From contig ML677365.1 in assembly GCA_007922305.1 (NCBI GenBank), positions 16,908,281 to 16,972,280 on the forward strand: a stretch of 64,000 nucleotides of DNA. The letters run 5' to 3'. How positions within the stretch are numbered: position 1 is the stretch's first letter; every line of letters starts with the position of its first letter. The stretch comes from Dermatemys mawii. Its lineage: Eukaryota; Chordata; Testudines; Dermatemydidae. Position numbers and translations under genes: made by a program. Below the pieces are notes generated by a model. It ran no database searches and had not been told where the DNA came from. It saw only the letters and a list, made by a program, of their open reading frames with translations. This document shows, one piece after another, positions 22,604 through 31,582 of this stretch.

Positions 22604-23873
22604 CTGGAGTCGACAACCTATGGCACGCGTGCCAAAGATGGCACGTGAGCCAATTTTTAATGGCACACCTGCAACGTGCCATTAAAAATTCTGCCCAGCC
22701 CGGTCCGCTTTTCTCCACCCCCACAGCTGGGGCAGGGCGCCCCCCCGTTCCCTCTGCGGGAAGCTTGGTCCTGCCCGGCTCCCCTGCCTCTTCCCATAGA
22801 GTGGTAGGTTGCCTATCCTCATCCCTGCCCCCTCCTCCTCCCTCTCCTCTCTGTCCCTCCCTCCCTGCCCGCCCATGGCCCTTGCAGGGGAGGGGCACAA
22901 ACGGAGCTGCAGCATGTTCGCTGCTCCGGCTGAGGCAGAGAAGAAGTGGGGGCAGGGCCTTGGGGAAGGGAGTGGAATTGGGGCATCTCTCTGCCAGTCC
23001 CCTTCCGTGAACCGCTCAGGGCAGGGGGCTGAGAGCACACCCAGGATCCCAGCCCACACCCTGAGCTCTGTGCCCTGACCCTCCCGCCTCTCGCACCTCC
23101 ACACATACCCAGCCCCCCCCAACCCCGCCCATACATCCTGACTCTTGCACACCCCACAACCCCACTCCTACCCTGAGCACCAAACAGGAGCTCCTGCACA
23201 CCCCCAATTCCCACATTGCACCTCTCGCACCAAATGGGAGCTGCCCAAGTAAGCGCTCCACACTCAAACCTCCTGCCCCAACCCTGAGCCCTGTCCCTCA
23301 TTCTAGCTCCTGGCCAGACCCTATACCCCAACCCCAGCCTGCTCCTTCACCCCGAACCCTGGGTTCAGTGCACTCCCACCCTCAGTGCATTGCAGAGAGA
23401 GAGGAAGAGAATGGGCCAGAACCAGGAAGAAGGTAGGTACCCACTCTGTGGGCAGGGCTGGGACCCCAAACCGGCAGCAGGCTGAGTGGGTCTGGCAGCC
23501 AGGATGCTGGTGGATGGAACCGGTGAGCGGCAGTGGGCTGCCAATCTGGGGTTCTGGCTGACAGCCCCTTGCCTGCTGGGGTCCCGGGTACAGGCCCTGC
23601 TCAGCCTGTTGCCAGCCTAGGTGAACGGAACCCCAGACCGGCAGGGGGCTGAGCGAGCCGGCAGTGTAAGATCAGCATTTTAATTTAATTTTAAATGAAG
23701 CTTCTTAAACATTTTGAAAACCTTGTTTATTTTACAATACGACAATAGTTTAGTTATATAATGTATAGTCTTATAGAGAGTGACCTTCTAAAAGAACACT
23801 GAAATGTATTACCAGCACGCGAAAACTTACATTGAAGTTTGGCACACCACTTCTGAAAGGTTGCTGACCCCTG
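22604..23873. mobile_element. Long non-autonomous hAT-type element (1.27 kb)
   Basis: Degenerate left end CTGGAGTCGACAACC, right end GGTTGCTGACCCCTG, and duplication TCCAAGCA (22596-22603) / TCCAAACA (23874-23881), seven of eight matching. The final ~185 bp matches the short copy at 11461-11769. The middle (about 22700-23680) is GC-rich and absent from the short copy. It contains GTAAGCG at 23249-23255 and a C-rich 3' part like that of 6595-7157. Frames up to 181 codons run in several overlapping directions and none shows transposase motifs, so I call no gene. Confidence 0.82.
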
Positions 23874-24014
23874 TCCAAACATCATCCAATTGTGGGACCA
23901 AATCCCAAAATGTCAAGGAGTTCATCTTAATTTGTCCCTGAATATTAGGCTCTCATCTACTTTCTAATAATTATCTATTCAGTTACTACAGTTTACAGAG
24001 ACACAAAAGAAAAT

Positions 24015-24213
24015 ATCAGAGGGGCAGCTGTGTTAGTCTGGATCTGCAAAAGCGACAGTCTTGTAGCACCTTATAGACTAAGAGAGATGTTTTGGATCAG
24101 AAGCTTTCGTGGGCTAAGACCCACTTGATGAAGTGGGTCTTAGCCCACAAAAGCTTATGATCCAAAACATCTCTGTTAGTCTACAACGTGCTACAAGACT
24201 GTTTGTCACTTTT
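24015..24213. mobile_element. Fold-back Penelope-like end insertion (199 bp)
   Basis: Begins at CAGAGGGGCAGCTGTG, the PLE leader, then two arms of about 74 bp (about 24052-24125 and 24132-24206) in inverted orientation with only six bases, TGATGA, between them. Flanked by exact 12-bp copies of ACAAAAGAAAAT (24003-24014 and 24214-24225). The arms contain the ribozyme-like block GTGGGTCTTAGCCCAC. The join falls inside the core of that motif. There is no coding sequence. It is one of four folded PLE ends here that share the leader or terminal block of the long PLE. Confidence 0.87.
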
Positions 24214-24225
24214 ACAAAAGAAAAT

Positions 24226-24877
24226 GTCTCTGCTCCTAAGGACTTCCACATATTAAATAAGGCGCAGTGCTGGCTTCATAACTATCATGTTTAAAATGGA
24301 AATTGGTTTACGACCAAAGGCCAAATAGCCCACTGGGTTTCAATATTTTAAGTTTAAAACATGTATTGAACTAGGAAGTCTGGAGGTCTAGCTCAGCCCA
24401 AACTACCCTTTGACAAATGAAAATATTTCCAAGTACATGACAGTGCTAAAAATATATTAAAAATACACACCAGCATAAGTCTGTCAAAGCACAGCCAGTA
24501 TCAAAGCGGTTCAGTAATTTCAGATGTTTAACAAGGTATTTTAAATATACATGGATGAAGGACTGGGATGGGTCTAGTCAGAAATGTAGGTAAAGTAAGA
24601 AGAAGCATTTCTGACATACCATGTTAGCATGCACCAGATACTTAACCAAACACTATAAGGAAATACCCCAACCTGTGGTTTGGAGCAAATATGGTTCACT
24701 CAATGTGTCTTTACAGTCTAAGATTTAAAAGTAACCTTTGTTTAGAAATGCAGTGAGATACTCAGAGTAGCCCAGCAAATTAAACTAAAGTTACTGAAAA
24801 TGGACACTCTAGGTAGATAAACCTAATATGTGACTCATTGCTTCATTTTCCCTCTCTCCTCTCACTCACATATCTGT
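24226..24877. other. Non-coding stretch, no gene seen
   Basis: No gene, RNA gene or repeat recognised between the PLE end insertion and the CR1 fragment. Confidence 0.5.
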
Positions 24878-25015
24878 CTCATAGACTCATAGCCTTTAAG
24901 GTCAGAAGGCACCATCATGATCATCTAGTCTGACCTCCTGCACAATGCAGGCCACAGAATCTCACCCACCCACGCCTGTATTAAACCCCTAAACTATTCT
25001 GTCTCCAGAGTCCGT
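24878..25015 (-). mobile_element. CR1-type LINE, 3' end fragment
   Basis: CATAGACTCATAG at the left is the reverse complement of the CR1 terminal octamer-type repeat. It is followed by CATCTAGTCTGACCTCCTGC and CCACAGAATCTCACCCACCC, both familiar from turtle CR1 3' regions. Truncated at about 25015. No coding. Confidence 0.85.
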
Positions 25016-26372
25016 ATCATTCCTCCCTCTCAATTTAATACCAAACAATCCAAAACTCATGGGCAAACAGGACACAACAAGTCAATACAGGAAAGATGTT
25101 AGATTTAAGCTCTTAAGAGGTCAAATATTTTTCAAATGATACTGGATACTGCCCTGATATTTGTCCTTTTAATGAGTGAAACACACTGTGTCAAAGTCTG
25201 TGTTGTATGTCTACTTCACAGCACTCTGACTATAAAGAGGGAAAACACACTGCAGAGATCTACTACTAAATTAATGTTGATATATCATTTTACAGTGTTA
25301 TTTTGTACTAAAAACAAGAGACCAATCGTGCATCGTTGGGCTTTTTGTAATAAAGCGCAGCACATAGATTCAAAGATACTGTTAATTTCTTGTGCAGAGT
25401 AACCAATCACTCCTTTTTAGAGTTCTGCCTAATTTATTTCCATAAAAAAGCAATGCTGGAGGTTCTTGTATAGTTTTGTCTTTTTTTCTTCCCAAAAAGT
25501 TATTAGAATCAGACTTACAAACAGCTACTTGACAGTGCTCCCTGAGAATTGGTAGACTTTTAAACGTCCATATAAATTCCTCTTATCTCCATGATTCCTT
25601 CATTTTATTAAGAACAATGTTTATAAAATATCCTCTATCTTTTCCTAAAGATAGCTCTAAGAAAACATAACTAGTGAGTACAGTACAGATTTACAGCCAG
25701 GTACTAGAGACACAGTGAAAGAAGGATTATTCCTACTTTACTTATACAAAAGTTTCACAACTTTCCTCCATCTGCAAAGGCACTACACTAAAGGCAAGTA
25801 ACCAGCATGCTCCCCTGATACTTTATGCTGCACTTCCATTAACCCATAAACCCAGCAGCACTGATACATTCCCACAAACTGGCCTCATGGCTCACAGCGG
25901 AAGAAGGCAATAGTCCTAAGGCAAAACATAAAACTTAATACTTTACTAATTGCTGTGGCATTTTAATGGTTACCACACCATCACAGAACTTCACAATTAT
26001 GGCACCTCTAATAGCAATTATAGCTGTAAAATTTAAATAGAAAGTATTAAAATATACTGTATCTCATTAAAGACTTGCTATAAAGAACTGAGTCGAATTT
26101 TTATTTTTCATAATACAAACTAAATATCACCAGTTGTGCTGGGGTTTTTTTTTTTTTTTTTTAAAAAAAGTTATTTTAAGAAAATATTAGCCTTAAATGG
26201 TTTTCATGAATGACTGGCTCACCAGTAGAGACTCTTTAGTGTGTTCATATTTAAATAATATCTAAAACACTTTCAAAAGATATTGCATGATATTGTTTAT
26301 CATGATGGAGCAGTTCACTGTAATTGAATTAAATTGTCAGAGTACTTTAATTTCATATTGAGAAATGTTAAA
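25016..26372. other. Non-coding stretch, no gene seen
   Basis: AT-rich DNA with a T run of about 19 at 26144-26162 that continues into an A-rich tract. The 88-codon plus frame at 25136-25402 has no recognisable motif. Confidence 0.5.
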
Positions 26373-26383
26373 GATCCTAAAAA

Positions 26384-26581
26384 TTCTGAAAAACACAACA
26401 AGGAGTCCAGTGGCACCTTAAAGAATAACAGATTTATTTGGACATAAGCTTTCGTGGGTAAAAAACCCCACTTCTTCAGTTTTTTCCCACAAAAGCTTCT
26501 GTCCAAATAAATCCGTTAGTCTTTAAGGTGCCACGGGATTCCTTGTTGTTTTTGCAGATACAGACTAACACGACTACTCCC
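26384..26581. mobile_element. Fold-back Penelope-like end insertion (about 198 bp)
   Basis: GGAGTCCAGTGGCACCTT at the left is matched in reverse complement by AAGGTGCCACGGGATTCC at the right, and the arms run inward to about 26465 and 26480. The leader (GATACAGACTAACACG) is at the right end, the opposite orientation to the copy at 24.0 kb. Weak flanks GATCCTAAAAA (26373-26383) and GATACTTAAAA (26582-26592), nine of eleven identical, may be a decayed duplication. The spacer keeps the ribozyme-like core in full on the minus strand. Confidence 0.8.
26441..26479 (-). ncRNA. Hammerhead-ribozyme-like motif in PLE end
   Basis: Read on the minus strand: CTGAAGA (complement of 26473-26479), a GTGGG/CCCAC helix around a T-rich loop, GAAA, then GC-TTAT-G. 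This is the order of the hammerhead core CUGANGA, helix II, GAAA and a very short helix III. Deviations are one extra A before helix II and a helix III that has lost its closing U. Small hammerhead variants are known from PLEs. This copy is probably inactive. The outer helix I is not obvious. Confidence 0.5.
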
Positions 26582-26621
26582 GATACTTAAAAGTATTGAA
26601 GCAGCAGCAGCAGCAATGTAG

Positions 26622-26792
26622 TTTCATGTCACCTTCCCTCAGAGAATTTCAAAGCACTTTACAAACGTTAGTGTAAAAGCCTCAAATGCTAGTAAGGTAT
26701 TATTATCCCCACTTTATGGAGAGAGAAAGGAAGACACAGAAGATAAGTGACTCTTTCCCTACAAGAGATTCAAATCCTCGCAGCTGACTTAA
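26622..26792 (-). mobile_element. MIR-like SINE relic
   Basis: CAAAGCACTTTACAAACGTT, TATTATTATCCCCACTTTA and GGAAGACACAGAAGATAAGT occur in the order of the reverse complement of a MIR-type SINE 3' half. Ends are not defined. Confidence 0.6.
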
Positions 26793-27880
26793 TTAACTAG
26801 AGGGCCAAAGTTAGTGAAAATACATTTGTGGTTTTCAAAAGCATACACAGCAACATTATACTAAGCTTCTCAGAGAAAAACATCTGTAAAGTGTTATCAG
26901 CGGAAGAGCCATCCTTAAATCTCTCCATGTTTTGAGAAGTCTCCACTTGTATATTTCTCGCACAGAGGAGCTCTTGTTTGCCCTGACTGTGATTTTAGAT
27001 ACCAGATTGCCTGGAATGTTTGTCAAGGGTAAATACTCAGTCTCTGCCAGGAAGCTCTTTTTTCAAAAGTATAAAATAGTCCGACAAGCTCAAATTTTCA
27101 ACAAGATTATTTTAAAAAAATCATTAAATGAACAGAGGCAAACTGAAATTAACATCCTCACTTTATGTGCTAGAGAAATGAGGGTAGAAGACTTCAACTT
27201 TGCTGAGCTATTGATTTTTTTTTTCCAGTAGTTGTGATGCAAGTGTTACAGAGAAAGTTGCACAGGGAATACAGAATGCAATCAAATCCCTCCAGGGAGT
27301 CATGTTGACTCCAAATTTCACAAACCGGAGAACATTACTTCCAGCCTCAAAGTAAGGGGGGGGAGGGCGGAGAGAACACAAACACACCTCATGGGAACAT
27401 TTTTCATAGTCTTCTTTTACCTCGAAAGTTATAACTTAATTAGGTCATATGGTAGGTAGTGGAGACACAAAATGCAGCCTTTGTGGTCAAGGAAGTGCTG
27501 TAGCTGAATCCGTCAACTCACAAGGGCATTTTCAGGAACAGGGATTTGAGTTATTTTGGAAGGCAACAATTCCCTCCACTGCAGAAGAACCGAGGAAAGA
27601 ATGAGAGGCAGGAGAGTCTATTGGAGAGCAAATAAGAAAGCGGGTATAGTTCCTAAAACAGAGCACAGGAGTCTACTGAATACCAAACTCCTACCACTTG
27701 GGTGGGAGAAGGGGGAGGAAAAGCAGGAGACAGCAGCGCAACCACTGAAAGACCAAAAGTCTTCCCCTGCCCTGAGCACCATTGTGATAGCCCAGAGGAC
27801 CCCCTGGCGGTGTCCGCCGCTGGAAAGCCTGTTACTGCCTGGCAAACAAGCAGGAACGAGCACCAGCCAGACACATCTTC
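26793..27880. other. Non-coding stretch next to the CpG-rich block
   Basis: The 99-codon plus frame at 26932-27231 shows no domain. The start of a 344-codon plus frame at 27556 lies here, but it is low-complexity and runs antisense across the CpG-rich block, so I do not call it. No repeats are recognised. Confidence 0.45.
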
Positions 27881-29300
27881 TACAGTCTCACTGTGCCACC
27901 AAGTGCCCCTCCCCGCGCCCCCAGAATGTATTCACCAGGAGCAGGGAATCACTTTTGCAAGTCACAAATCTCGGAAAATCCGGGCTCTGGCAGAAATTGC
28001 TGCCCCCTCAGGAGACACAGCGCGGTTCATCGAAACCGAGACGACGTTCAAACTTCTCGTTAGTGCAAAGCTGCGGGAAGTCGGAGCCCATCCCATCACG
28101 TTCGCCGCCAGCCCCGCAGCAGCAGAGCCCGAAACCCACCATCTGTTATCTTCGAGGGGGCGGGGGTCCCACCGAGAAGAGTCGAGTCCCTCGCACACAC
28201 TCTCCCCGCAGCCACGGGCCGGCCCGGGGCTCCTTTTTGTCGTTGAGGAAAAAAGGCTTCGGCTACCGAGGGCGGTCTGCCCGCCTCACAATGTACAGCG
28301 CCGCGCACGGGGGGAAACACACCCCTGGGCCGATCATCAAAGTGACTTCAGCAGATGCAGCAGCGGCGGCGGCTCGTCCTGCCCCCGCACCCAGCAGGCT
28401 AACGCTCCTTTCCCCAGCCAGTAGGGGAGACGCGCGTTTTCCCCCAAGGCAGCTTCGAGGCTTGTTTTCCCGCAGCTTTCCCGACAAAGCCACGCGGGGC
28501 TGGGGCCGCCACCGCCGGGGAAACCCCGTCCCCCCGCTCCCACCCAACTTACCGACTCCCCGGACACGTAGGCCACCAAGCCGCAAGTGAGCAGTATCCA
28601 CGCGCTCCGCATTATTCCCGGGGTGCAGGCCAGGCAACTGCCGCTTCAGGCAAAACCCAGGCGCCGAGCGATCCCCGGCTGCTTTGCCACCACCAGAGCC
28701 CGCAGCACCAGCAGCAGGGACCCCGGGCGCTCCGCTCCCTCCCTCCCGCAGCCGCCTCTGGCGCCGCCGCTTCTCACTTGTTGGCTGCCTGCAGGCAGGA
28801 ATCCCACTAGACACAGGGCGGAGTTGGTTGGTTGGCGGCGGGGGGGGGGGGTCTCTCTCCTTCCCTCCCGCCTGGGGCGGATTTTATTTTTCCTGACACA
28901 GTTTCAGCTGCATCAATAAATGAGGGAGCAAAAGTTTGGGAGCGCGGAGGCAGCGGCTGGGAGAGCAGCGCTTTGCAGCTCCCTAGCGGCTCCCTTCTCC
29001 CTGCGTCCGGGGTCTGCCTCCTCCTGTGTGTGTGAGAGGAGGCAGCAGTGCGACTCCTAGTTAAACCCCGGAGAAATTCCTGCAGGATTACAGCACCGAT
29101 TGGCAGCTCAGGCAGCCAGTGGGAGGAGGGAGGATTTGCAGCAGCAGCTCTTCTCGCTCCTTGCACACATCCAAGCAACTTTTGTTTTTGGTTTGTGTGT
29201 GTCCCCCCCGTCCCCGCTTTTTTTGCCCCCTTTAATACAAATGGAAACCGTTTGCAACGCCGCGGGGCAACCGATGGGGAAATGTTCAGCATGTTTTTGC
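27880..29300. promoter_or_regulatory. CpG-rich block, likely promoter region of a minus-strand gene
   Basis: The only extended CpG-dense, GC-rich block of the window that is not explained by hAT elements. It surrounds the signal-peptide exon at 28553-28612. On the minus strand a TATA-like AAATAAAAT lies at about 28881-28890, some 270 bases upstream of the ATG, next to a G/C-rich GGCGG stretch and a poly-G run at 28838-28850. CpG promoters usually extend both sides of the first exon, as seen here. The transcription start is not determined. Confidence 0.6.
28553..28612 (-). CDS. First coding exon of an unidentified secreted or membrane protein (partial)
   Basis: ATG at 28612-28610 (minus strand) opens a 20-codon run starting MRSAWILLTC and ending SGES. 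It has one basic residue, a hydrophobic core (WILLTCGLVAYV) and a small-residue SG site, a good signal peptide. The frame ends exactly at TCG/GTAAGT, with donor GT at 28552-28551, so the exon would end in phase 0. The start has A at -3. It lies in a CpG-rich block with a TATA-like box upstream. No second exon is found further along the minus strand, so intron 1 would exceed 28.5 kb. I do not recognise the protein. A chance ORF plus chance donor is the alternative, but start, signal peptide, donor and CpG context agree. Confidence 0.6.
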
Positions 29301-29456
29301 TTTGAAGTGTGAGAATTGGGTCGATATAAAAGAATAAACTTGGAAAGATTCTTTTTTTATATAACTCTGCAATCTGACTTTTTTATGCTTTCAGATCCTT
29401 GTTTGGAGTGATGATCTCCCTTACCCCATCCCTCATGACATGTTACAAGATGTTAA
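29301..29456. other. AT-rich flank of the CpG-rich block
   Basis: Short AT-rich transition just outside the GC-rich block. No element recognised. Confidence 0.5.
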
Positions 29457-29465
29457 CATAATGGC

Positions 29466-29722
29466 ATGCAGTATTGCCAACCCCAAGCATTCCAATGTCA
29501 TGAGACTGGCTCAAAAAACCCACGAAAAACCCACAAGATTGTTAAAGACTAGCATTTTGAGGTCCTTTTTACTTGCTCTTTGGGGTTCAGATTGTCAAGC
29601 TTTTCTATGTGACTGAGGGCTAGAAATTTACTTTAACAAAAATGAAATCTGAGGTTCCAGTGTAAATATACAAAATCCAGGAGCTAGGGCTTTAAATATT
29701 GCAACACCTGGCAACCCTATGA
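29466..29722. mobile_element. Decayed inverted-repeat element (GTATTGCCAACCCC end)
   Basis: The left GTATTGCCAACCCC is loosely answered by CAACACCTGGCAACCCTA at the right. The interior TCATGAGACTGGCTC and CAGGAGCTAGGGCTTTAAAT resemble the element at 55922-56240 in inverse order. No duplication is resolved and there is no coding. Low-confidence family assignment. Confidence 0.45.
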
Positions 29723-29759
29723 ATAATACTTTGAATATACAGTATCCATGAACTGTAAT

Positions 29760-29935
29760 GGACCTGGGGTATTTGGATACTAACTGGGAAAGCACATGGT
29801 TTCACCCCCTTATACAAATTGCCCCCTATGACTTAATTCAGGAACTAATGGTGGACATTCTGTGGACAGTATTGTGCAGGAGGTCAGATTAGATTATCAT
29901 AATGGTCCCTTCTACCTTAAAAATCTCTGAAGGCT
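29760..29935 (+). mobile_element. CR1-type LINE, 3' end fragment
   Basis: TGTGCAGGAGGTCAGATTAG, then GATTATCATAATGGTCCCTT and CTACCTTAAAAATCTCTGA, is the forward reading of the CR1 3' end also seen in reverse at 24878-25015. It lacks coding sequence. The 5' edge is uncertain. Confidence 0.75.
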
Positions 29936-29997
29936 CAGGATGGTGGCAAAGAAAGCTCAGTGAAGCTCTCTTTGCAGGGTTTTCCACAAATCCTGTG

Positions 29998-30111
29998 TAG
30001 GGTGTTCCTATTTTATAGGAACAGTCCTGATATCTGGGGCACTTTCTTCTACAGGTACCTATTATTCCCCACCACAATCCTGATTTTTCACACTTGTTGT
30101 CTGGTCACCCT
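29998..30111. mobile_element. MITE with AGGGTG...TCACCCT ends (114 bp)
   Basis: TAGGGTGTTCC at the left and TCTGGTCACCCT at the right enclose paired blocks on the theme of AGTCCTGAT/ATCCTGATTT. Exact 9-bp flanks AATCCTGTG (29989-29997 and 30112-30120) show a real insertion, most compatible with an 8- or 9-bp hAT-like duplication. Related to 44751-44880. No coding. Confidence 0.8.
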
Positions 30112-30120
30112 AATCCTGTG

Positions 30121-31439
30121 TCTCCTCCCTGCATGCTATGGCTTGGACACTGAGGGTCTATCTACACTGCAACAAAACCCATGAAGAATCGAGTCTTGGA
30201 ACCTGGCTCAACTGAGTCACTACTCCCTGGTCTTACGGCTTTCCTAGGGCATATCCCCTATCAGCACAAAAGTTCACACAGTACAAATTTAACCACTGCC
30301 CTGTCCCCTACCAAATCCCTATTAACCCTTCCTCACACATAGATCCGCAGAGGGGCCCCTATGGCAGGAATAGAGGCAACTGGGCTGTGGAACAACTCCC
30401 TTCCATATCAAAGCAGAGCAACTGTTTTGAGTGTCTCCCCCTCCCTGTGTGGATTTGATCCTGAGAGAACATAATAATAATAATACTCATCTAAATACAG
30501 TACTGATTTTCAGAATGTATCTCGTCATCACTTTTTACATTGCACTCCCTTCTGAAATCCACTTTGGCCTTTTTTATTTTTTTTCACATCTTCAAAGCTT
30601 TGTGCTGTACAATCATTAACCAATCAATGGAGAGTTCTGAATAAAAACTGACTGCATAATATATCACTTCATCTTCAAAGCACATGGTAAACATTAAGGC
30701 CCTGATCTTGTAATGTGAACTGCATGAAGCCAATGGGTTCTGTACAGCTGGCGGGGTCCATTCAGAGTTATTGGCTGCGATATAACTATTAATAATTTCA
30801 ACAACCCTGTGAGGAAGGTCAGTATTATCCTTCCTTTACATTTAAGGAAAGTGAGGCAGAGGGTTTACAACTCCCATCCTGCAAGCAGATCCACACAGCC
30901 AGACCCATACACCTAGGCAGAGTTCCATTGACGGTACAGCAAATGTCCAGCTGCACAGATCAGCTTGCAGGATCGAGGCCTGAATGACTTGCACAAGTGA
31001 AAGAGGAGCTACAATTAAATCACAGGAATGTTAGGTATTTTCTCTGGTTCCTTAGCAATGGATGTACATTATGTTTAAATGGTAAAAGAAGTATACAACA
31101 TTAAAAACAAACCAACATAAGAGAGTGAAGAGCAAGAAAGAAAACCCACGTGCAGGAAGTGCCACAAGGAACCTGAGCATTGCTTAAAAAAAAACACAAA
31201 AAAACCCCACCTATTTTAACCTTCGTGTGCATAGGTTTTAAACATAAAAAACCCTTCATTTGCATTTTTGTTCCAATCCTTCTTGCTAAGGGATTTACCT
31301 ACTCTATTCTAACTCCAAACCAAAACAAAGGCTGCTGTCAACAAAGGCCATTATCTTTCAAGGAGCTCCTCATGGCAGACGCCTGCAGTCAACGGGGCTA
31401 TTCCTTGGCTCCAAGGGCCTCTCGATAGAGTCGAGTACT
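30121..31439. other. Non-coding stretch with SINE-like relics, no gene seen
   Basis: Contains GGTCTATCTACACTGCAAC near 30155, which looks like the end of a short inverted-repeat element. CAACCCTGTGAGGAAGGTCA near 30800 resembles the reverse 3' half of a MIR-type SINE. Neither has definable ends. No gene signal. Confidence 0.45.
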
Positions 31440-31582
31440 GATTTGGGGCCTAAAACTTAGCATCTGTGGCCCCAAATCTGCAAACATTTATGCACATGCT
31501 TAAGTTTACACACACATGTAATCCCACTGAAGTCAAGCATAAAGTTAAACACATGAATAAGTGTTTGCAGGACTGAGGCTCA
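31440..31582. repeat. Old palindromic amniote-type repeat (relic)
   Basis: GCACATGCTTAAGTTTACAC at the left is answered by AACACATGAATAAGTGTTTG at the right around AATCCCACTGAAGTC. Same theme as the element split by the long PLE (41441 and 44610). It is a decayed imperfect palindrome of unknown class. Confidence 0.5.

Noticed and set aside
22465..23331. Several 130-181-codon frames on both strands
   Set aside because: They lie inside the GC-rich hAT element 22604-23873, overlap each other in opposite directions and show no transposase or other motif.
27556..28590. 344-codon plus-strand open frame across the CpG-rich block
   Set aside because: Low-complexity (Pro, Arg, Ser, Ala-rich), no domain, runs antisense to a better supported first exon, and several overlapping frames are open here, as expected in GC-rich DNA.
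28263..28814. 183-codon minus-strand frame overlapping the signal-peptide exon
   Set aside because: Different frame from the signal-peptide ATG, arginine- and glycine-rich, and explained by high GC content.
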